From an uncultured Collinsella sp. (GTDB taxonomy: Bacteria; Actinomycetota; Coriobacteriia; Coriobacteriales; Coriobacteriaceae), in the NCBI GenBank assembly GCA_902464965.1, contig CABQLI010000058.1, forward strand, positions 1 through 14,972: a stretch of DNA of 14,972 nt. Direction: 5' to 3'. A program made the translations under genes and the position numbers. Under the pieces are notes generated by a model. That model saw only the letters and a program-made list of their open reading frames with translations, was not told where the DNA came from and made no database searches. Positions 14,825 through 14,972 of this stretch are shown piece by piece. Every line of letters starts with the position of its first letter. The first letter of the stretch is position 1.

Positions 14825-14972
14825 GTTACGCGGTTTTACCAAACCGCGTAACGGCTCGACGCTGCCCTCAGTTCCGCCGTTCTAACGAACGGCGGACCAG
14901 TCGACGCTGCGCGGGCGCCAGAGCGACAACTTGTCATTCAAAGAGGACGGCATGACCAGAAGGTCTATGCCG
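14825..14972. repeat. Array of three hairpins with a 10-bp direct repeat
   Basis: Hairpin 1 is a perfect 12-bp stem, GTTACGCGGTTT/AAACCGCGTAAC (14825-14836/14841-14852), loop TACC. Hairpin 2 is a perfect 10-bp stem, TCCGCCGTTC/GAACGGCGGA (14873-14882/14887-14896), loop TAAC. Each is followed by TCGACGCTGC (14856-14865 and 14901-14910). Hairpin 3 (14948-14972) is CGGCAT-GACC-AGAA-GGTC-T-ATGCCG and is cut by the window end. None has a T tract, so these are not standard terminators. AAAGAGG with an ATG at 14952 could instead begin a gene that runs out of the window. Confidence 0.65.

Overview
The window looks like a stretch of a high-GC Gram-positive chromosome, most likely a gut member of the class Coriobacteriia (Collinsella or a close relative). 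That is inference from three things: GC-rich codon use, the gene families present, and intergenic repeats that resemble ones I remember from that group. No database search was possible. Most of the window is ordinary housekeeping and envelope regulation. The unexplained structure is between genes.

Layout. Bases 1-143 hold a degenerate tRNA T-arm-like fragment and two small hairpins. A large uncharacterised protein with TPR-like C-terminal helices follows (144-2585). Next are a tRNA-Ser(GCU) gene with promoter and terminator (2635-2808), then a curious 260-bp tract. In that tract the tRNA 3' end plus terminator is duplicated at an offset of about 190 bp, and a multi-hairpin, cloverleaf-like element sits between the copies (2825-2950). 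A D-alanyl-D-alanine carboxypeptidase (S11, PBP5-like) lies on the minus strand. It diverges from a VanR/VanS-type two-component system that has no van resistance genes beside it. After that come an orphan pstB with an extra N-terminal segment, a PhoB/PhoR-like two-component pair, a three-gene tyrosine-kinase cassette of the capsule type (Wzz-like adaptor, BY-kinase, PHP-type phosphatase), a GNAT acetyltransferase and htpG. The window closes with an array of perfect hairpins and direct repeats.

How the parts may work together. The carboxypeptidase trims peptidoglycan pentapeptides, and the VanRS-like pair is of the type that responds to cell-wall stress, so this divergent block is plausibly a wall-homeostasis module. 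PstB supplies ATPase activity for phosphate import, and the following PhoB/PhoR-like pair is the usual phosphate-starvation regulator. The Wzz/kinase/phosphatase trio forms a phosphorylation cycle that controls polysaccharide chain length and export. No glycosyltransferases follow it here, so it is either detached from its biosynthetic cluster or acts on distant genes.

I do not see a phage, plasmid, CRISPR array, transposase or defence system. The best candidates for something undescribed are the cloverleaf-like element behind tRNA-Ser, its apparent relative at the window start, and the hairpin array after htpG.
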